From Enterococcus mundtii (GTDB taxonomy: Bacteria; Bacillota; Bacilli; Lactobacillales; Enterococcaceae), in the NCBI RefSeq assembly GCF_013394305.1, contig NZ_AP019810.1, positions 3,005,001 through 3,069,000 on the forward strand: a stretch of DNA of 64,000 bases. The letters are read 5' to 3'. The position numbers and the translations under genes were made by a program. The notes beneath the pieces were generated by a model, which ran no database searches, was not told the origin of the DNA, and saw nothing but the letters and a program-made list of their open reading frames with translations. The stretch's first letter is position 1. The number at the start of each line of letters is the position of its first letter. Positions 42,578 to 52,478 of this stretch are shown here, piece after piece.

Positions 42578-42898
42578 TTTGTTTTTTCGAATTTGCTTGA
42601 TCCTTAACAATGCTCGGAAGATATTCAACAAAAATAATAAAGTAGCAATTCCAATCGGTACCCAGATCAAATAGACAGAATAGCCAAGTTCTGCAGAAAG
42701 TTCTGCACTTGAAGAATGTGAAAGCTCAGAGACTGCTTGTTGCCATGTCTGTAAGTTGAAAACAAGCATAAAGCCTGCGATGATCAATAGAATAAAGCCT
42801 AAGTAATGGATCGATGTCCGCTTACGAATCAATGCAAAGACTAAATAGAGAATAAGTAAAAATGCTGGAACACCAAATACAAAATAAATATTAAGCAA
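42575..42898 (-). CDS. Small three-helix membrane protein, unknown
   Basis: A 107-residue integral membrane protein with three hydrophobic helices (about residues 4-24, 32-50 and 75-98) and a basic C-terminus (LLRIKQIRKNK). The TTG at 42898 is preferred because AGGAGG lies 10 bases upstream of it. The ATG at 42916 lies within that Shine-Dalgarno region itself and would leave no RBS. Family not recognised. It is convergent with the HD gene and divergent from the VanZ-RDD gene. Its stop codon is the first element of a dispersed repeat. Confidence 0.72.
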   Translation of the reverse strand: MLNIYFVFGVPAFLLILYLVFALIRKRTSIHYLGFILLIIAGFMLVFNLQTWQQAVSELSHSSSAELSAELGYSVYLIWVPIGIATLLFLLNIFRALLRIKQIRKNK

Positions 42899-43025
42899 AA
42901 TGAATCGCCTCCTCATAATAATCATACTTCAATTGATAGGAATTTAAAAATAATTTAGTCATTACTTGCATTCTTTTCACCAATATTGCTAAGATAACTG
43001 TATTCAAAGGAGGTCTTTTTGTTTT

Positions 43026-44171
43026 ATGGCAAGTTATATCGAGCCGATTCGTTTTGCGTTGATTGTCTTTCCTTTTCTTGCATTGGCGATTTCTGCTATC
43101 TTTTTTATTTATGAATACCGAAAGTATGGAACGTTTCTCCTAACTAGAGCGGTCATTTTATATTCATTTGTCTTTTATCTATTATGTGCTTACTTTTTAG
43201 TGATTTTACCTTTACCTACTAAGGAAGCTGTTGCGAAAATGACAGGTCCAAAAATGGAATTACACCTATTTGCGTCTTGGGAGAACTTCAGAGCGAATAC
43301 AGTCCTCGTGTTGTCCGATCCGAGTACCTATTTATCTGCGATGCGACAAAGTGTTTTTTTAGAGCCATTATTCAATGTCTTTTTACTCTTACCTTTTGGC
43401 ATCTATTTAAGGTATTATTTCCGACTATCCTTCGTCAAAACGGTCATTGCAAGTTTCTGTCTCTCCCTATTTTTTGAGTTGACACAATTAACCGGTCTTT
43501 ACTTTATCTATCCACGTCCGTATCGATTATTCGATGTCAATGATTTACTGACCAATACATTTGGCGGAATGCTTGGCTATCTTGTGACGCCAATCTTTAC
43601 GTTTATGTTGCCAACAAGAGCGAGAATGGATGAAGTATCTTATGAAAAAGGCAAGACAGTCTCTTTGACACGCCGTCTGGTTGCCTATTTGATCGATTGG
43701 TTTTTCTTATCTATTTGTACGTCGATCATCGGAGTGGTTGCCGGATTGTCGATTGGAAGTAGCGAGTTCACCTCCTATAGTTGGTGGTTGTTCGTGCAAG
43801 TCTTTCTCTATTTCATGCTTCTTCCTGTCTTTACAAATGGTCGAACACTTGGGAAAAAAATCGTCCGGATCAAGCTTGTTGAAGATGGGAGGGAACGAAT
43901 CAGATTTCGTGCATTGTTCATTCGATATGCGTATCTCTATTTCTTATTTTATGGGCTAGGCTGGTTGAGCCAATTAGTTGGTCCAGTCATCAATCAAGCG
44001 ACTGGTGTCACACAGATGAGTGCAGTATTCATTTTCTTATGTACCTTGGTTGCACAGTTCATCTTCGGCCTGAATCTATTCTTATATTTTATTCGCAAAA
44101 AGAGAGTTTTATTCTATGAGAAAGCGAGTCATACTTATACGATCAGTACGATCAAAGATAGAAAAGCCTGA
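43026..44171 (+). CDS. VanZ-RDD fusion membrane protein
   Basis: A 381-residue polytopic membrane protein that joins two domains. The N-terminal half (about 5-195) is VanZ-like: several helices with LLLPFGIYLRYYF, SLFFELTQLTGLYF and RLFDVNDLLTNTFGGMLGY. The second half (about 215-370) is an RDD domain: SLTRRLVAYLIDWFFLS with the Arg/Asp pattern and GRTLGKKIVRIKLV. VanZ alone gives low-level teicoplanin resistance in vanA elements; chromosomal VanZ-RDD proteins have no proven role. AGGAGG lies 12 bases before the ATG. Monocistronic and followed by cshB with its own promoter. Confidence 0.87.
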   Translation: MASYIEPIRFALIVFPFLALAISAIFFIYEYRKYGTFLLTRAVILYSFVFYLLCAYFLVILPLPTKEAVAKMTGPKMELHLFASWENFRANTVLVLSDPSTYLSAMRQSVFLEPLFNVFLLLPFGIYLRYYFRLSFVKTVIASFCLSLFFELTQLTGLYFIYPRPYRLFDVNDLLTNTFGGMLGYLVTPIFTFMLPTRARMDEVSYEKGKTVSLTRRLVAYLIDWFFLSICTSIIGVVAGLSIGSSEFTSYSWWLFVQVFLYFMLLPVFTNGRTLGKKIVRIKLVEDGRERIRFRALFIRYAYLYFLFYGLGWLSQLVGPVINQATGVTQMSAVFIFLCTLVAQFIFGLNLFLYFIRKKRVLFYEKASHTYTISTIKDRKA

Positions 44172-44198
44172 CCTTTTCAAGCAAAATAAGCAAATTTA

Positions 44199-44207
44199 TG
44201 GTATAAT
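44199..44207 (+). promoter_or_regulatory. Extended -10 promoter element of cshB
   Basis: TGGTATAAT (TG-N-TATAAT) lies 40 bases upstream of the cshB start. There is no clear -35. Confidence 0.55.
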
Positions 44208-44246
44208 TCCAAAGTCGTGAAAAATACAAAGAGAAGAGGTGTCGAA

Positions 44247-45596
44247 ATGAGTCATTTTAAACAATTCAATTTTCATCCGTTTATCAACGAAGCGTTAGCA
44301 GAAAAAGGGTTCCAACAACCAACAGAAGTGCAAGAACGATTGATTCCTTTGATTTTAAAAGGGAAAAATATCATCGGACAATCACAAACTGGTTCAGGAA
44401 AAACGCATACGTTTCTTTTGCCTCTATTTCAAAAAATCAATGCCAATAAAGAAGAAGTCCAAGTGGTGATCACAGCACCAAGTCGTGAACTGGCGACGCA
44501 GATCTATGAAGCTGCTGTTCAAATCGCTAAGTTTTCCGATCCGGAGATTCGCGTATCGAATTTTGTCGGCGGAACAGACAAACAACGTCAATTAAATCGC
44601 TTGAATCACCAACAACCGCAAATCGTTGTCGGTACACCAGGGCGTATCCTTGACATGATGAATGAGCAAGCTTTAAAGATCCATACAGCCTTTGCGTTCA
44701 TCGTGGATGAAGCAGATATGACCTTAGATATGGGATTCTTGAATGAAGTTGATCAAATCGCTAGCCGCTTGCCAGAAAAATTACAATTTTTAGTTTTCTC
44801 AGCAACGATTCCAGAAAAACTACGCCCATTCTTGCGTAAATATATGGAAAATCCAATCATCGAAGAAATCAAACCAAAAGCAGTGATCTCAGAAGATATC
44901 GAGAATTGGTTAGTTTCAACAAAAGGAAAGGATAAGAATCAAACGATCTATCAATTATTGACGATCGGGCATCCTTATTTAGCAATTGTCTTTGCAAATA
45001 CGAAACAACATGTAGACGAAATCGCTGATTACTTGAAAAACCAAGGCTTGAAAGTAGCGAAGATCCATGGAGATATCACTCCTCGTGAGCGTAAGCGTGT
45101 GATGCGTCAAGTGCAAAACTTAGAGTATCAATATGTAGTTGCGACAGACTTAGCTGCTCGTGGTATCGATATCGAAGGCGTTTCTCATGTCATCAATGCG
45201 GAGGTTCCAGAAGATCTAGATTTCTTTATCCACCGTGTCGGTCGTACTGGTAGAAATGGCTTAAAAGGAACCGCGATCACTTTATATGCACCAAGTGATG
45301 AGCCATTGATCGAAGGCATCGAAAAAATCGGTGTTGTTTTTGAGCCAATGGAAATCAAAAATGGTGAAATCGTTAAAACCTATGACCGTAACCGTCGGAC
45401 GAAACGTGAAAAATCAAAAGATAGTCTTGACCCAACGCTGATTGGTTTAGTCAAAAAGAAAAAGAAAAAAATCAAACCTGGTTACAAGAAAAAAATCGAC
45501 TGGGCGATTGCGGAGAAAAATAAAAAAGACCGCAAGATCGAAAGACGTCAACAAACGCGTACAGCCAGAAAAAATAAAAAGAATTCCAACCAATAA
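44247..45596 (+). CDS. cshB: DEAD-box RNA helicase CshB
   Basis: A 449-residue ATP-dependent RNA helicase for ribosome assembly and cold adaptation. Motifs in order: Q-motif region (FQQPTEVQERLIP), motif I SQTGSGKTH, motif Ia APSRELA, motif II VDEADMTLDMGF, motif III FSATI, then motif V ATDLAARGID and motif VI HRVGRTGRNG. The C-terminal tail (about 395-449) is Lys/Arg-rich, as in CshB. ATG 44247 follows AGAGAAGAGG; an in-frame GTG 30 bases earlier is rejected. Ends in front of a strong terminator. Confidence 0.93.
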   Translation: MSHFKQFNFHPFINEALAEKGFQQPTEVQERLIPLILKGKNIIGQSQTGSGKTHTFLLPLFQKINANKEEVQVVITAPSRELATQIYEAAVQIAKFSDPEIRVSNFVGGTDKQRQLNRLNHQQPQIVVGTPGRILDMMNEQALKIHTAFAFIVDEADMTLDMGFLNEVDQIASRLPEKLQFLVFSATIPEKLRPFLRKYMENPIIEEIKPKAVISEDIENWLVSTKGKDKNQTIYQLLTIGHPYLAIVFANTKQHVDEIADYLKNQGLKVAKIHGDITPRERKRVMRQVQNLEYQYVVATDLAARGIDIEGVSHVINAEVPEDLDFFIHRVGRTGRNGLKGTAITLYAPSDEPLIEGIEKIGVVFEPMEIKNGEIVKTYDRNRRTKREKSKDSLDPTLIGLVKKKKKKIKPGYKKKIDWAIAEKNKKDRKIERRQQTRTARKNKKNSNQ

Positions 45597-45633
45597 GAGC
45601 AGTCATGAGCGAATCACGCTGCCCTTGACTTTT

Positions 45634-45688
45634 AGCCCCAAAAACCTAAATAGGAAATCTATTTTGGGTTTTGGGGCTGATTTTTTTG
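45634..45688. terminator. Terminator between cshB and the convergent GNAT gene
   Basis: AGCCCCAAAAACCTAAATAG pairs with the matching CTATTTTGGGTTTTGGGGCT over a short loop, followed by GATTTTTTTG. A long GC-capped stem. Confidence 0.92.
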
Positions 45689-45703
45689 ATTAAACAGTTG
45701 ATA

Positions 45704-46132
45704 TTAGGAGAGCTGTTTTCGCATCTGTTGACAAAGAATGCCGTCTTCGATCAGTGGGTCTGAAAAACTCTGATAGCCCTGCTTTTCGTAGAAAGGAACG
45801 GCGGGAATTTCTGCAATCAAATAAATTTCTTTGAATGCTTCATTTAGTGCTCGCTTTTCTGCCAATTGAAGCATTTCTCTGCCAATCCCACGTTTGCGCC
45901 AATCTTTTGCGACACAAAAACGATCAAATTGGATTTGTTCGTCACTTTGTTTTTGGTAACGTAAGGTAGCAATTGGCTGTTCGTTATGGATCATGACAAG
46001 GTTTGGGTAATAGGCATCCTTACCGTCAAATTCTAAATGAGCAGGTATTTCTTGCTCTAACACGAATACGTCATAACGTAAAACGTAACTGCTGGCTTTT
46101 ATCCATTCTTCGGTTCCAAAATACGTTTCCAT
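45704..46132 (-). CDS. GNAT-family N-acetyltransferase
   Basis: A 142-residue acetyl-CoA-dependent acetyltransferase with the ElaA-like layout. YVLRYDVFVLEQEIP lies near the start. The acetyl-CoA pyrophosphate loop is in VAKDWRKRGIGREML (R-x-x-G-I-G, about 83-90). A C-terminal FYEKQGYQSFSDP stretch is typical of GNAT folds. The substrate is unknown. The start ATG is preceded by GGAGGC on the minus strand. It is convergent with cshB and divergent from alaS. Confidence 0.9.
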   Translation of the reverse strand: METYFGTEEWIKASSYVLRYDVFVLEQEIPAHLEFDGKDAYYPNLVMIHNEQPIATLRYQKQSDEQIQFDRFCVAKDWRKRGIGREMLQLAEKRALNEAFKEIYLIAEIPAVPFYEKQGYQSFSDPLIEDGILCQQMRKQLS

Positions 46133-46212
46133 TGTTTTGCCTCCCTAGGGTTCTTTCCTGATTATAGCAAGGAAAACGTAGACCGCAAACAATGAAAAAT
46201 CAAAAAGTAGGA

Positions 46213-46241
46213 TTGACAGCATCGCTAAGAATACGTATACT
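46213..46241 (+). promoter_or_regulatory. Promoter of alaS
   Basis: TTGACA, exactly 17 bases, TATACT: a near-consensus sigma-A promoter about 250 bases before alaS. Transcription should start at about 46248, right at the beginning of the T-box leader. Confidence 0.85.
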
Positions 46242-46247
46242 GATAAA

Positions 46248-46460
46248 GTACAAAAAGGACATAGTTTGTTTTAGACTGACTCACAGAAAATTCTTTCTCG
46301 GCTGAAAAAAGAATAGTCACTGTTCAAACTGCTCCCTTTTTCAATTTGATAGAAATATCAACGCGACTCAGCGTTAACGAGTTTAAGAGGTAATGAGTAA
46401 ACATCATTGCAATCAAGGTGGTACCGCGAGTTTTCGTCCTTGGCTGTAATGGTGTTTTTT
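46248..46460 (+). promoter_or_regulatory. T-box riboswitch controlling alaS
   Basis: The canonical T-box sequence AAGGTGGTACCGCG (46415-46428) is present. Stem I appears compact: AAAAAGGA (46252-46259) with TCCCTTTTT (46332-46340) as lower stem and AGTTTG (46263-46268) with CAAACT (46325-46330) above. Between them is GCT (46331-46333), the expected alanine specifier codon. The terminator is CATTGCAATCAAGG with CCTTGGCTGTAATG (46405-46451) followed by GTGTTTTTT. Uncharged tRNA-Ala should stabilise the antiterminator and allow alaS expression. The specifier assignment is inferred from the pairings. Confidence 0.93.
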
Positions 46461-46491
46461 GTCGTTTATTATGTAGAAAGAAGGTAAAACA

Positions 46492-49134
46492 ATGAAAAAA
46501 TTAAGCAGTGCAGAAGTACGTCAAATGTTTTTAGACTTTTTCCAAGAAAAAGGACATACGATCGAACCTAGTGCTTCACTAGTACCGGTCAATGATCCAA
46601 CCTTATTATGGATCAACTCAGGAGTGGCGACACTAAAGAAATATTTTGATGGATCTGTTGTACCAGACAATCCAAGAATCACGAATGCTCAAAAATCGAT
46701 TCGTACGAACGACATCGAAAATGTAGGGAAAACTGCACGTCATCATACGATGTTTGAAATGTTAGGGAACTTCTCGATCGGCGATTATTTCAAAGAAGAG
46801 GCAATCCACTGGGCATGGGAATTTTTAACAAGTCCAAAATGGATGGCGTTTGATCCTGAGAAATTATATGTCACTGTTTATCCAAAAGATACAGAAGCAA
46901 AACGTATCTGGCACGAAGAAGTAGGATTATCTCTTGACCATATCGTGGATGTAGAAGATAACTTTTGGGATATCGGTGCTGGACCATGTGGGCCAGATAC
47001 AGAGATTTTTTATGATCGTGGCGAAGCCTATAATGACTTGGAAGAAGATGATCCTGAAAACTACCCTGGTGGCGAAAATGAACGTTATCTTGAAATCTGG
47101 AACTTAGTATTTTCAGAGTTCAACCACAAACCAGATAATACGTTTGAACCTCTTCCACATAAAAACATTGATACGGGCATGGGCTTGGAACGAATGGTTT
47201 CAATCGTTCAAGATGCACCAACCAACTTTGAAACAGATTTATTTATGCCGATCATCCATGCAGTTGAGCAATTGAGCAACAAAGTAAAATACGGTGAGGA
47301 TGCCTTAACTGATATTTCATATAAAGTAATCGCTGACCATATCCGAGCATTATCCTTTGCAATCGGTGACGGGGCATTGCCTTCAAATGAAGGTCGTGGA
47401 TATGTCTTGCGTCGTTTGTTACGTCGAGCAGTCATGCACGGGAAAAAATTAGGGATCGAGCAAGCTTTCTTATACCGTTTAGTGCCTGTTGTTGGCGAAA
47501 TCATGGAGAGCTACTACCCTGAAGTTTTGGAACAAAAAGAATTCATCGAAAAAGTCGTTCGTATGGAAGAAGAACGTTTCAATGAAACGATCAACGAAGG
47601 GCTTGAGATCTTGAACCAAGTGATCAAAGAGGTAAAACAAGCAAACGGAACAACGCTTGCCGGAAAAGATATCTTTAAACTTTACGATACGTATGGATTC
47701 CCAGTTGAATTGACAGAAGAAGTGGCGGAAGATGAAGGATTGAATGTCGATCACGCAGGCTTTGAAACAGAAATGCAGGCGCAACGTGATCGCGCGCGTG
47801 CGGCTCGTAATACAGAAACATCTATGGGTGTTCAATCTGCTTTATTGACAGATATCAAAGTAGATAGCACATTCATCGGTTATGACCATATTGAATCTGA
47901 CAGTGAATTACTAGTGATCGTCCAAGACGAAACAATCGTCAGTGAACTATCAGATGGGGAAGCGCAATTGATCTTTGATCAAACACCATTTTATGCTGAA
48001 ATGGGTGGACAAGTAGCCGATCAAGGTTGGATCATTGATGCCTCTGGTGAAACAGTAGCAAATGTGACTGATGTTCGTAAAGCACCAAATGGACAATTCT
48101 TGCATAAAGTAGAAGTCCTTTCTGAGATCAAAGAAGGAAACACCTATCATTTATTGATTGATGAACCAAGACGTAACCGAATCATCAAAAACCATACGGC
48201 TACTCACTTATTGCACAAAGCATTAAAAGAAGTATTAGGCGATCATGCCAACCAAGCAGGTTCATTGGTTGCACCAGGTCATTTGCGTTTTGACTTCACA
48301 CATTTTGGTCAAATCACAAGTGAAGAATTAGCGAAAATGGAACAAATCGTAAACGAAAAAATCTGGGAAGCCATTCCTGTTGAAACGATCGAAACAGACA
48401 TCGATACAGCGAAAAATATGGGCGCAATGGCATTGTTTGGCGAAAAATATGGCAACGAAGTCCGCGTGGTCAATATCGGCGGTTGGTCGATCGAGTTATG
48501 TGGTGGTACGCATGTTGGTAATACCGAAAACATCGGAATCTTTAAAATCGTTTCTGAATCTGGGATCGGTGCAGGGGTTCGTCGGATCGAAGCGGTGACA
48601 AGTAAAGAAGCTTATGAATTGTTGGAAAGCGAAGAACAACAACTAAAAGAAGTTGCGGCAATCGTGAAATCACCACAATTGAAAGAAGTCGTAGCTAAAG
48701 CAGAACAATTGCAACAACAATTAAGAGAACTACAAAAAGAAAATGAACAATTGGCAAGTAAGTTAGCCAACCAACAAGCAGGAGATATTTTCAAAAATGC
48801 AGAGACGATCAATGGTAAAACGATCATCACTGCACAAGTTAAAGTAAAAGACATAAATCAATTACGTCAATTAGCCGATCAATGGAAACAAAAAGCAGTT
48901 TCAGATATTCTTGTCTTGGCAAACGAACAAGAAGGCAAAGTCAGCTTGTTAGCAGCAATGACGCCTGAAGCAAATGAAGCAGGTTTAAAAGCTGGCGATT
49001 TGATCAAAGCAATCGCACCGAAAGTTGGCGGTGGTGGCGGTGGTCGTCCAGATATGGCGCAAGCAGGTGGAAAAAACCCAGCTGGTATCTCAGACGCATT
49101 GACAGAAGCAAAAACATGGTTAGAAAATAAATAG
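46492..49134 (+). CDS. alaS: Alanyl-tRNA synthetase
   Basis: An 880-residue class II aminoacyl-tRNA synthetase. The catalytic domain has the N-terminal [13 protein letters not shown] and [20 protein letters not shown] (motif 2 region). The editing domain carries zinc-binding [11 protein letters not shown] and CGGTHV, which clear mischarged Ser or Gly. The C-Ala domain ends with the Gly-rich [16 protein letters not shown]. Full length. The RBS is AGAAAGAAGG. Controlled by the T-box directly upstream. Confidence 0.98.
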   Translation: MKKLSSAEVRQMFLDFFQEKGHTIEPSASLVPVNDPTLLWINSGVATLKKYFDGSVVPDNPRITNAQKSIRTNDIENVGKTARHHTMFEMLGNFSIGDYFKEEAIHWAWEFLTSPKWMAFDPEKLYVTVYPKDTEAKRIWHEEVGLSLDHIVDVEDNFWDIGAGPCGPDTEIFYDRGEAYNDLEEDDPENYPGGENERYLEIWNLVFSEFNHKPDNTFEPLPHKNIDTGMGLERMVSIVQDAPTNFETDLFMPIIHAVEQLSNKVKYGEDALTDISYKVIADHIRALSFAIGDGALPSNEGRGYVLRRLLRRAVMHGKKLGIEQAFLYRLVPVVGEIMESYYPEVLEQKEFIEKVVRMEEERFNETINEGLEILNQVIKEVKQANGTTLAGKDIFKLYDTYGFPVELTEEVAEDEGLNVDHAGFETEMQAQRDRARAARNTETSMGVQSALLTDIKVDSTFIGYDHIESDSELLVIVQDETIVSELSDGEAQLIFDQTPFYAEMGGQVADQGWIIDASGETVANVTDVRKAPNGQFLHKVEVLSEIKEGNTYHLLIDEPRRNRIIKNHTATHLLHKALKEVLGDHANQAGSLVAPGHLRFDFTHFGQITSEELAKMEQIVNEKIWEAIPVETIETDIDTAKNMGAMALFGEKYGNEVRVVNIGGWSIELCGGTHVGNTENIGIFKIVSESGIGAGVRRIEAVTSKEAYELLESEEQQLKEVAAIVKSPQLKEVVAKAEQLQQQLRELQKENEQLASKLANQQAGDIFKNAETINGKTIITAQVKVKDINQLRQLADQWKQKAVSDILVLANEQEGKVSLLAAMTPEANEAGLKAGDLIKAIAPKVGGGGGGRPDMAQAGGKNPAGISDALTEAKTWLENK

Positions 49135-49166
49135 AAGCAAGCGTAGTTTTTTACTACAAATAAATG

Positions 49167-49209
49167 GCAAGCGAGTTTGGGATGATTTCCCAAGCTCGTT
49201 GCTTTATTT
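49167..49209 (+). terminator. Terminator of alaS
   Basis: GCAAGCGAGTTTGGG pairs with CCCAAGCTCGTTGC around ATGATTT, followed by TTTATTTT. It lies 33 bases after the alaS stop. Confidence 0.85.
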
Positions 49210-49301
49210 TCATTGGCTCAACGGTTGTTGCTATGTACAAATTTATTGACAAATCAACAAAACGCTATAGGATTAGAGTAAAGCAAACAGGGGGAGATTC
49301 A

Positions 49302-49898
49302 ATGAATAGCAAAAATAAAACATTTCGGTTAGTACTTCGTGCCATTTTGTTAGCCATCATTATCGTTCAATCAATGATTCCATGGTTAGGTTTTATCCCA
49401 TTAGGTTTTATTAGCTTGACGATCATCCATATCACAGTAATCGTAGCGGCCGTAGTATTAGGACCGAAAGATGGCATGTTGATCGGCTTGTTCTGGGGAA
49501 TTGCGACGATCATCCGAGCCTACGCGATGCCAACTACACCGTTCGATACATTGGTTTTTACCAATCCAATCATCTCAGTTGTACCCAGAGTTTTAGTGGG
49601 ACTAGTGGCTGGCTTAGTATTCCATTGGTTGTATAAGCGTTCCTCTACGATCGTCGTACCGGCTGTTGTAGCTGGGATTCTAGGCTCTCTAGTCAATACG
49701 ATCCTTGTTTTAGGATTTATGGGCTTATTTTATACGAATGCCACAGCTCAAGCTTATGGTGTCGATGCTTCGGTCTTGTTCAAGACACTTGCTGGGATTG
49801 CTGCAATCAATGGGATTCCAGAAGCTATCGGCGCGGGGCTCATCACACCATTACTCGCCAAAGCATTATTTGCAGCAACACCTTTAAAACCTGAATGA
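49302..49898 (+). CDS. ECF transporter S component (vitamin uptake, substrate unknown)
   Basis: A 198-residue integral membrane protein with about six helices, the substrate-binding subunit of a group II energy-coupling factor transporter; it would share EcfA and EcfT encoded elsewhere. Typical features are RAILLAIIIVQSMIPWLGF, the long helix with LGPKDGMLIGLFWGIATIIRA, the loop NPIISVVPRVLVGLVAG, and a Gly/Asn-rich helix (GILGSLVNTILVLG). The pattern resembles PanT-like pantothenate carriers, but this is not certain. ATG 49302 follows GGGGGAG; in-frame starts upstream lie in the alaS terminator and are rejected. A TTGACA at 49246 may belong to its promoter. Confidence 0.87.
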   Translation: MNSKNKTFRLVLRAILLAIIIVQSMIPWLGFIPLGFISLTIIHITVIVAAVVLGPKDGMLIGLFWGIATIIRAYAMPTTPFDTLVFTNPIISVVPRVLVGLVAGLVFHWLYKRSSTIVVPAVVAGILGSLVNTILVLGFMGLFYTNATAQAYGVDASVLFKTLAGIAAINGIPEAIGAGLITPLLAKALFAATPLKPE

Positions 49899-49936
49899 TA
49901 TAAGACCAGCAATCACAGATAAAAGGAGTCACAAAT

Positions 49937-51076
49937 TTGGCAAAGAAACAAGAAACACTAACAGCAAAAGAACGAACAAAAAAAGCATTGATGGCAGGAG
50001 TATGGGGACTGTTAACTAATGTGATCCTATTCGTTGCGAAATTGATGATCGGACTACTCTCTGGAAGTGTGTCGATCATGGCGGATGCCATCAACAGTTT
50101 GTCGGATACCGCTTCTTCTGTTTTGACTTTGGTTGGCTTCAAAATCGCGGCAAAACCAGCAGATCCGGAACATCCTTATGGACACGAACGTTTTGAATAT
50201 ATTAGTGGACTATTCGTATCTCTCATCATCACGTATGTCGGATTCCAGTTCTTACACTCCTCAATTGAAAAAATCATCGATCCGGAAAATATTGCCTTAT
50301 CACCGATCATCTTTTTAGTTTTAGTCTTTTCTATTGCTTTAAAAGTTATTCAGGGACGTATGTACAAGAAAACCGCAAAAATGATCGATTCGGAAACGTT
50401 ACATGCCACTGCCAAAGACAGTTATAATGATGTATATACGACCTTTGCTGTTTTACTCTCAGCTTCTGTCGAATGGTTGACAGAGTGGCGCGTGGATGGC
50501 TATATTGGCTTCTTGTTAGCACTTTACATTTTGTACAGCGGCGTAATGATGTTAAGAGAATTCGTATATGAATTATTAGGGAGCCGTCCTACTGTTGAAC
50601 AGATCCAGGCGATGGAGGAGCAGCTAAATGGCTATACAAAAATACTCGGTTATCATGACTTGTTAGTGCATAATTACGGACCAAATCAACGTTTTGCTTC
50701 AGTTCACGTGGAAGTCGATGATCGGCTAGATTTGAATGAAGCACACAAGATCATGGACATTATCGAAAAGGATTTTAAACGATCATTAGGTGTAGAATTA
50801 GTCTGTCATCTAGATCCTGTACCAGTCAACAATGAGAATTATCAAGAGATTCTTAATGAGTTGAAAAAAATCATCAATGAGACAGCAGAAGGTCTGAAAA
50901 TCCATGATTTCCGCATGATCCATAAAGGACAGATCCTACAATTTGATGTCGTTGTCCCTGAAGGTACGCGTTTGTCTGACGAGGAATTAGAACGAATGAT
51001 GCGTATCCAAATAGAAAAGAGAGTCGGGCAGTATCAATTAGATATCACCTTTGATCATAATTATTTACTTTTCTAA
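49937..51076 (+). CDS. Cation diffusion facilitator (zinc/divalent metal exporter)
   Basis: A 379-residue CDF-family antiporter, probably exporting Zn2+, Mn2+ or Fe2+. It has six membrane helices in the first 210 residues. The metal site in helix 2 is SIMADAINSLSD (D-x-x-x-D spacing written A-D-A-I-N-S-L-S-D), and HPYGHERFEY follows helix 2. The second half of the metal site is expected in LHATAKDSYNDV (His and Asp in helix 5). The C-terminal cytoplasmic domain (about 215-300) has HDLLVHNYG and a further extension to 379, longer than usual. TTG start with AAGGAG at 9 bases. 38 bases after the ECF gene. Confidence 0.92.
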   Translation: MAKKQETLTAKERTKKALMAGVWGLLTNVILFVAKLMIGLLSGSVSIMADAINSLSDTASSVLTLVGFKIAAKPADPEHPYGHERFEYISGLFVSLIITYVGFQFLHSSIEKIIDPENIALSPIIFLVLVFSIALKVIQGRMYKKTAKMIDSETLHATAKDSYNDVYTTFAVLLSASVEWLTEWRVDGYIGFLLALYILYSGVMMLREFVYELLGSRPTVEQIQAMEEQLNGYTKILGYHDLLVHNYGPNQRFASVHVEVDDRLDLNEAHKIMDIIEKDFKRSLGVELVCHLDPVPVNNENYQEILNELKKIINETAEGLKIHDFRMIHKGQILQFDVVVPEGTRLSDEELERMMRIQIEKRVGQYQLDITFDHNYLLF

Positions 51077-52007
51077 ATTGTTGACAAAAAATAATACGCG
51101 ATGTTTAAATATCTATACGACCTATCTGTCGCGATGAGATTTTGACTAAACTTAAAATAAGCAAAAAACCTGAAATCTTAAATAATCGGGTTTTTTGCTT
51201 ATTTTAAAACAAATCTTTTAGCCTTTCATTTTGGTTATTAGAAATACTATAATGGATGACAGTAGACTTTTACGTTATATTGTTCTGAAAGACGTATGTG
51301 TTTTCTAGGACAAAATAGGATAACCAAAACAGACAATGGCTGCTTCTTCGTTGTACCTACAAATGTTTGACTGAACCTAGATGAAAGTTTTCGCGGATTT
51401 GTTCGTCACGCTAAATCGAATTTTGATGGTGAAAGAATCAGAAGAGGCAACTTCTCGTCGGATTTAGACATGGACAAATAGTACATCCGAGGGATAATAA
51501 AAGGAAGTGAAAAATTTGGCAGAAAACTAAAAACGAATCCTCTTTTGGAACAGACTTCAATGATAGCTTTTATATCTTATCATGACCCATAAAGACAGCG
51601 TTGATAAAATAAACAGAATGATCGATACATATATGGATAGTCAGACTTTTTCAGAAAATACCTTGGAGATTATGAGGTCATGTTAGCTGAATTCGGCGTA
51701 TGTTAATAGTTGACCAAAATAAAGCATTCAAAAATTTTGTCGGAATCTAGCTATCAGGACTTATTTATTCTAATCGATAACTGGAAACAATAAACATTTA
51801 TTTTGCCCTTACAATCTTTGAGTTAGTCCAAATAACAGCGACATAAAATGCTGAATATTTAGCAAATGTTTGAAAGAATCGTGTCTCAACATTTGTTGAT
51901 CTATTATTATGAATATGTTCTTTTATAGACCGAGACAAAAGAAGAAGTTGACCGTATAAAGTGCTTGCAAATCAAGGTACGATTACTAATTGCTTTGTTC
52001 CAATATT
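51077..52007. other. Long gene-poor region, possibly decayed coding DNA
   Basis: 931 bases with no ORF above 60 codons on either strand. A terminator for the CDF gene lies at 51154-51205. The remainder has short ORF fragments with plausible starts (for example at 51241 and 51336) that stop quickly, and one stretch near 51590-51680 reads as about 30 sensible charged residues before a stop. I could not assign any fragment to a family. It may be a relic of one or two lost genes. Confidence 0.45.
51154..51205. terminator. Terminator of the ECF-CDF unit
   Basis: AAAATAAGCAAAAAACC pairs perfectly with GGTTTTTTGCTTATTTT over an 18-base loop. Runs of A and T allow it to work in both directions. Confidence 0.85.
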
Positions 52008-52403
52008 TTATAAAAATTTTTGTAAAGCTTGTCTAGCTAGATTATCAGCGCCTTTATTTTTACTTTCAGGTACCCACTGAAGGATCAACATTGAAAAATC
52101 TTTTAATAGACTTTGTATTTTTTCTAAATAAGGTAAAAAATCTTTGTTGTTCGTATGATTTTTATCGATAGTTGATACAAGTACTTTACTATCGGAATAG
52201 CAGAGAATGATTTCTTCGGTCATCTGTCTATTCTTTAGAATTTCTAAAGTTTTTAAAAAGACTTCAAACTCGGCTTGATGGTTTGAACCAAAGGACAAAG
52301 GGATAGACAACTGTTCTTGTTGTTGATCAGCGATTATTAATATTCCTCCACCACTAGGTCCAGGGTTGCATTTTGTTGATGCGTCAATGTATACTTTTAA
52401 CAT
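52008..52403 (-). CDS. RNase H-like protein (reverse transcriptase-like RNase HI family)
   Basis: A 131-residue protein with the RNase HI fold. It starts MLKVYIDASTKCNPGPSGGG (first catalytic Asp). Then comes NHQAEFEVFLKTLEIL (catalytic Glu), ILCYSDSKVLVSTI (second Asp) and a C-terminal NKGADNLARQAL with the last acidic residue. All four active-site carboxylates are present, so nuclease activity on RNA-DNA hybrids is plausible. The ATG at 52403 is chosen because the family begins with the first strand at this point; a TTG 21 bases upstream is possible. Divergent from ebsA. Confidence 0.88.
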   Translation of the reverse strand: MLKVYIDASTKCNPGPSGGGILIIADQQQEQLSIPLSFGSNHQAEFEVFLKTLEILKNRQMTEEIILCYSDSKVLVSTIDKNHTNNKDFLPYLEKIQSLLKDFSMLILQWVPESKNKGADNLARQALQKFL

Positions 52404-52478
52404 AAGGAAAAACACGCCCTTCAAAAATTGTCGGTTTGACTTATTATACCACTACAGATAAAGACACGAGGTTGAAGA

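Noticed and set aside
49164-49301. Longer N-terminus for the ECF S component
   Set aside because: It would translate the alaS terminator hairpin. The ATG at 49302 has a strong RBS and a normal family start.
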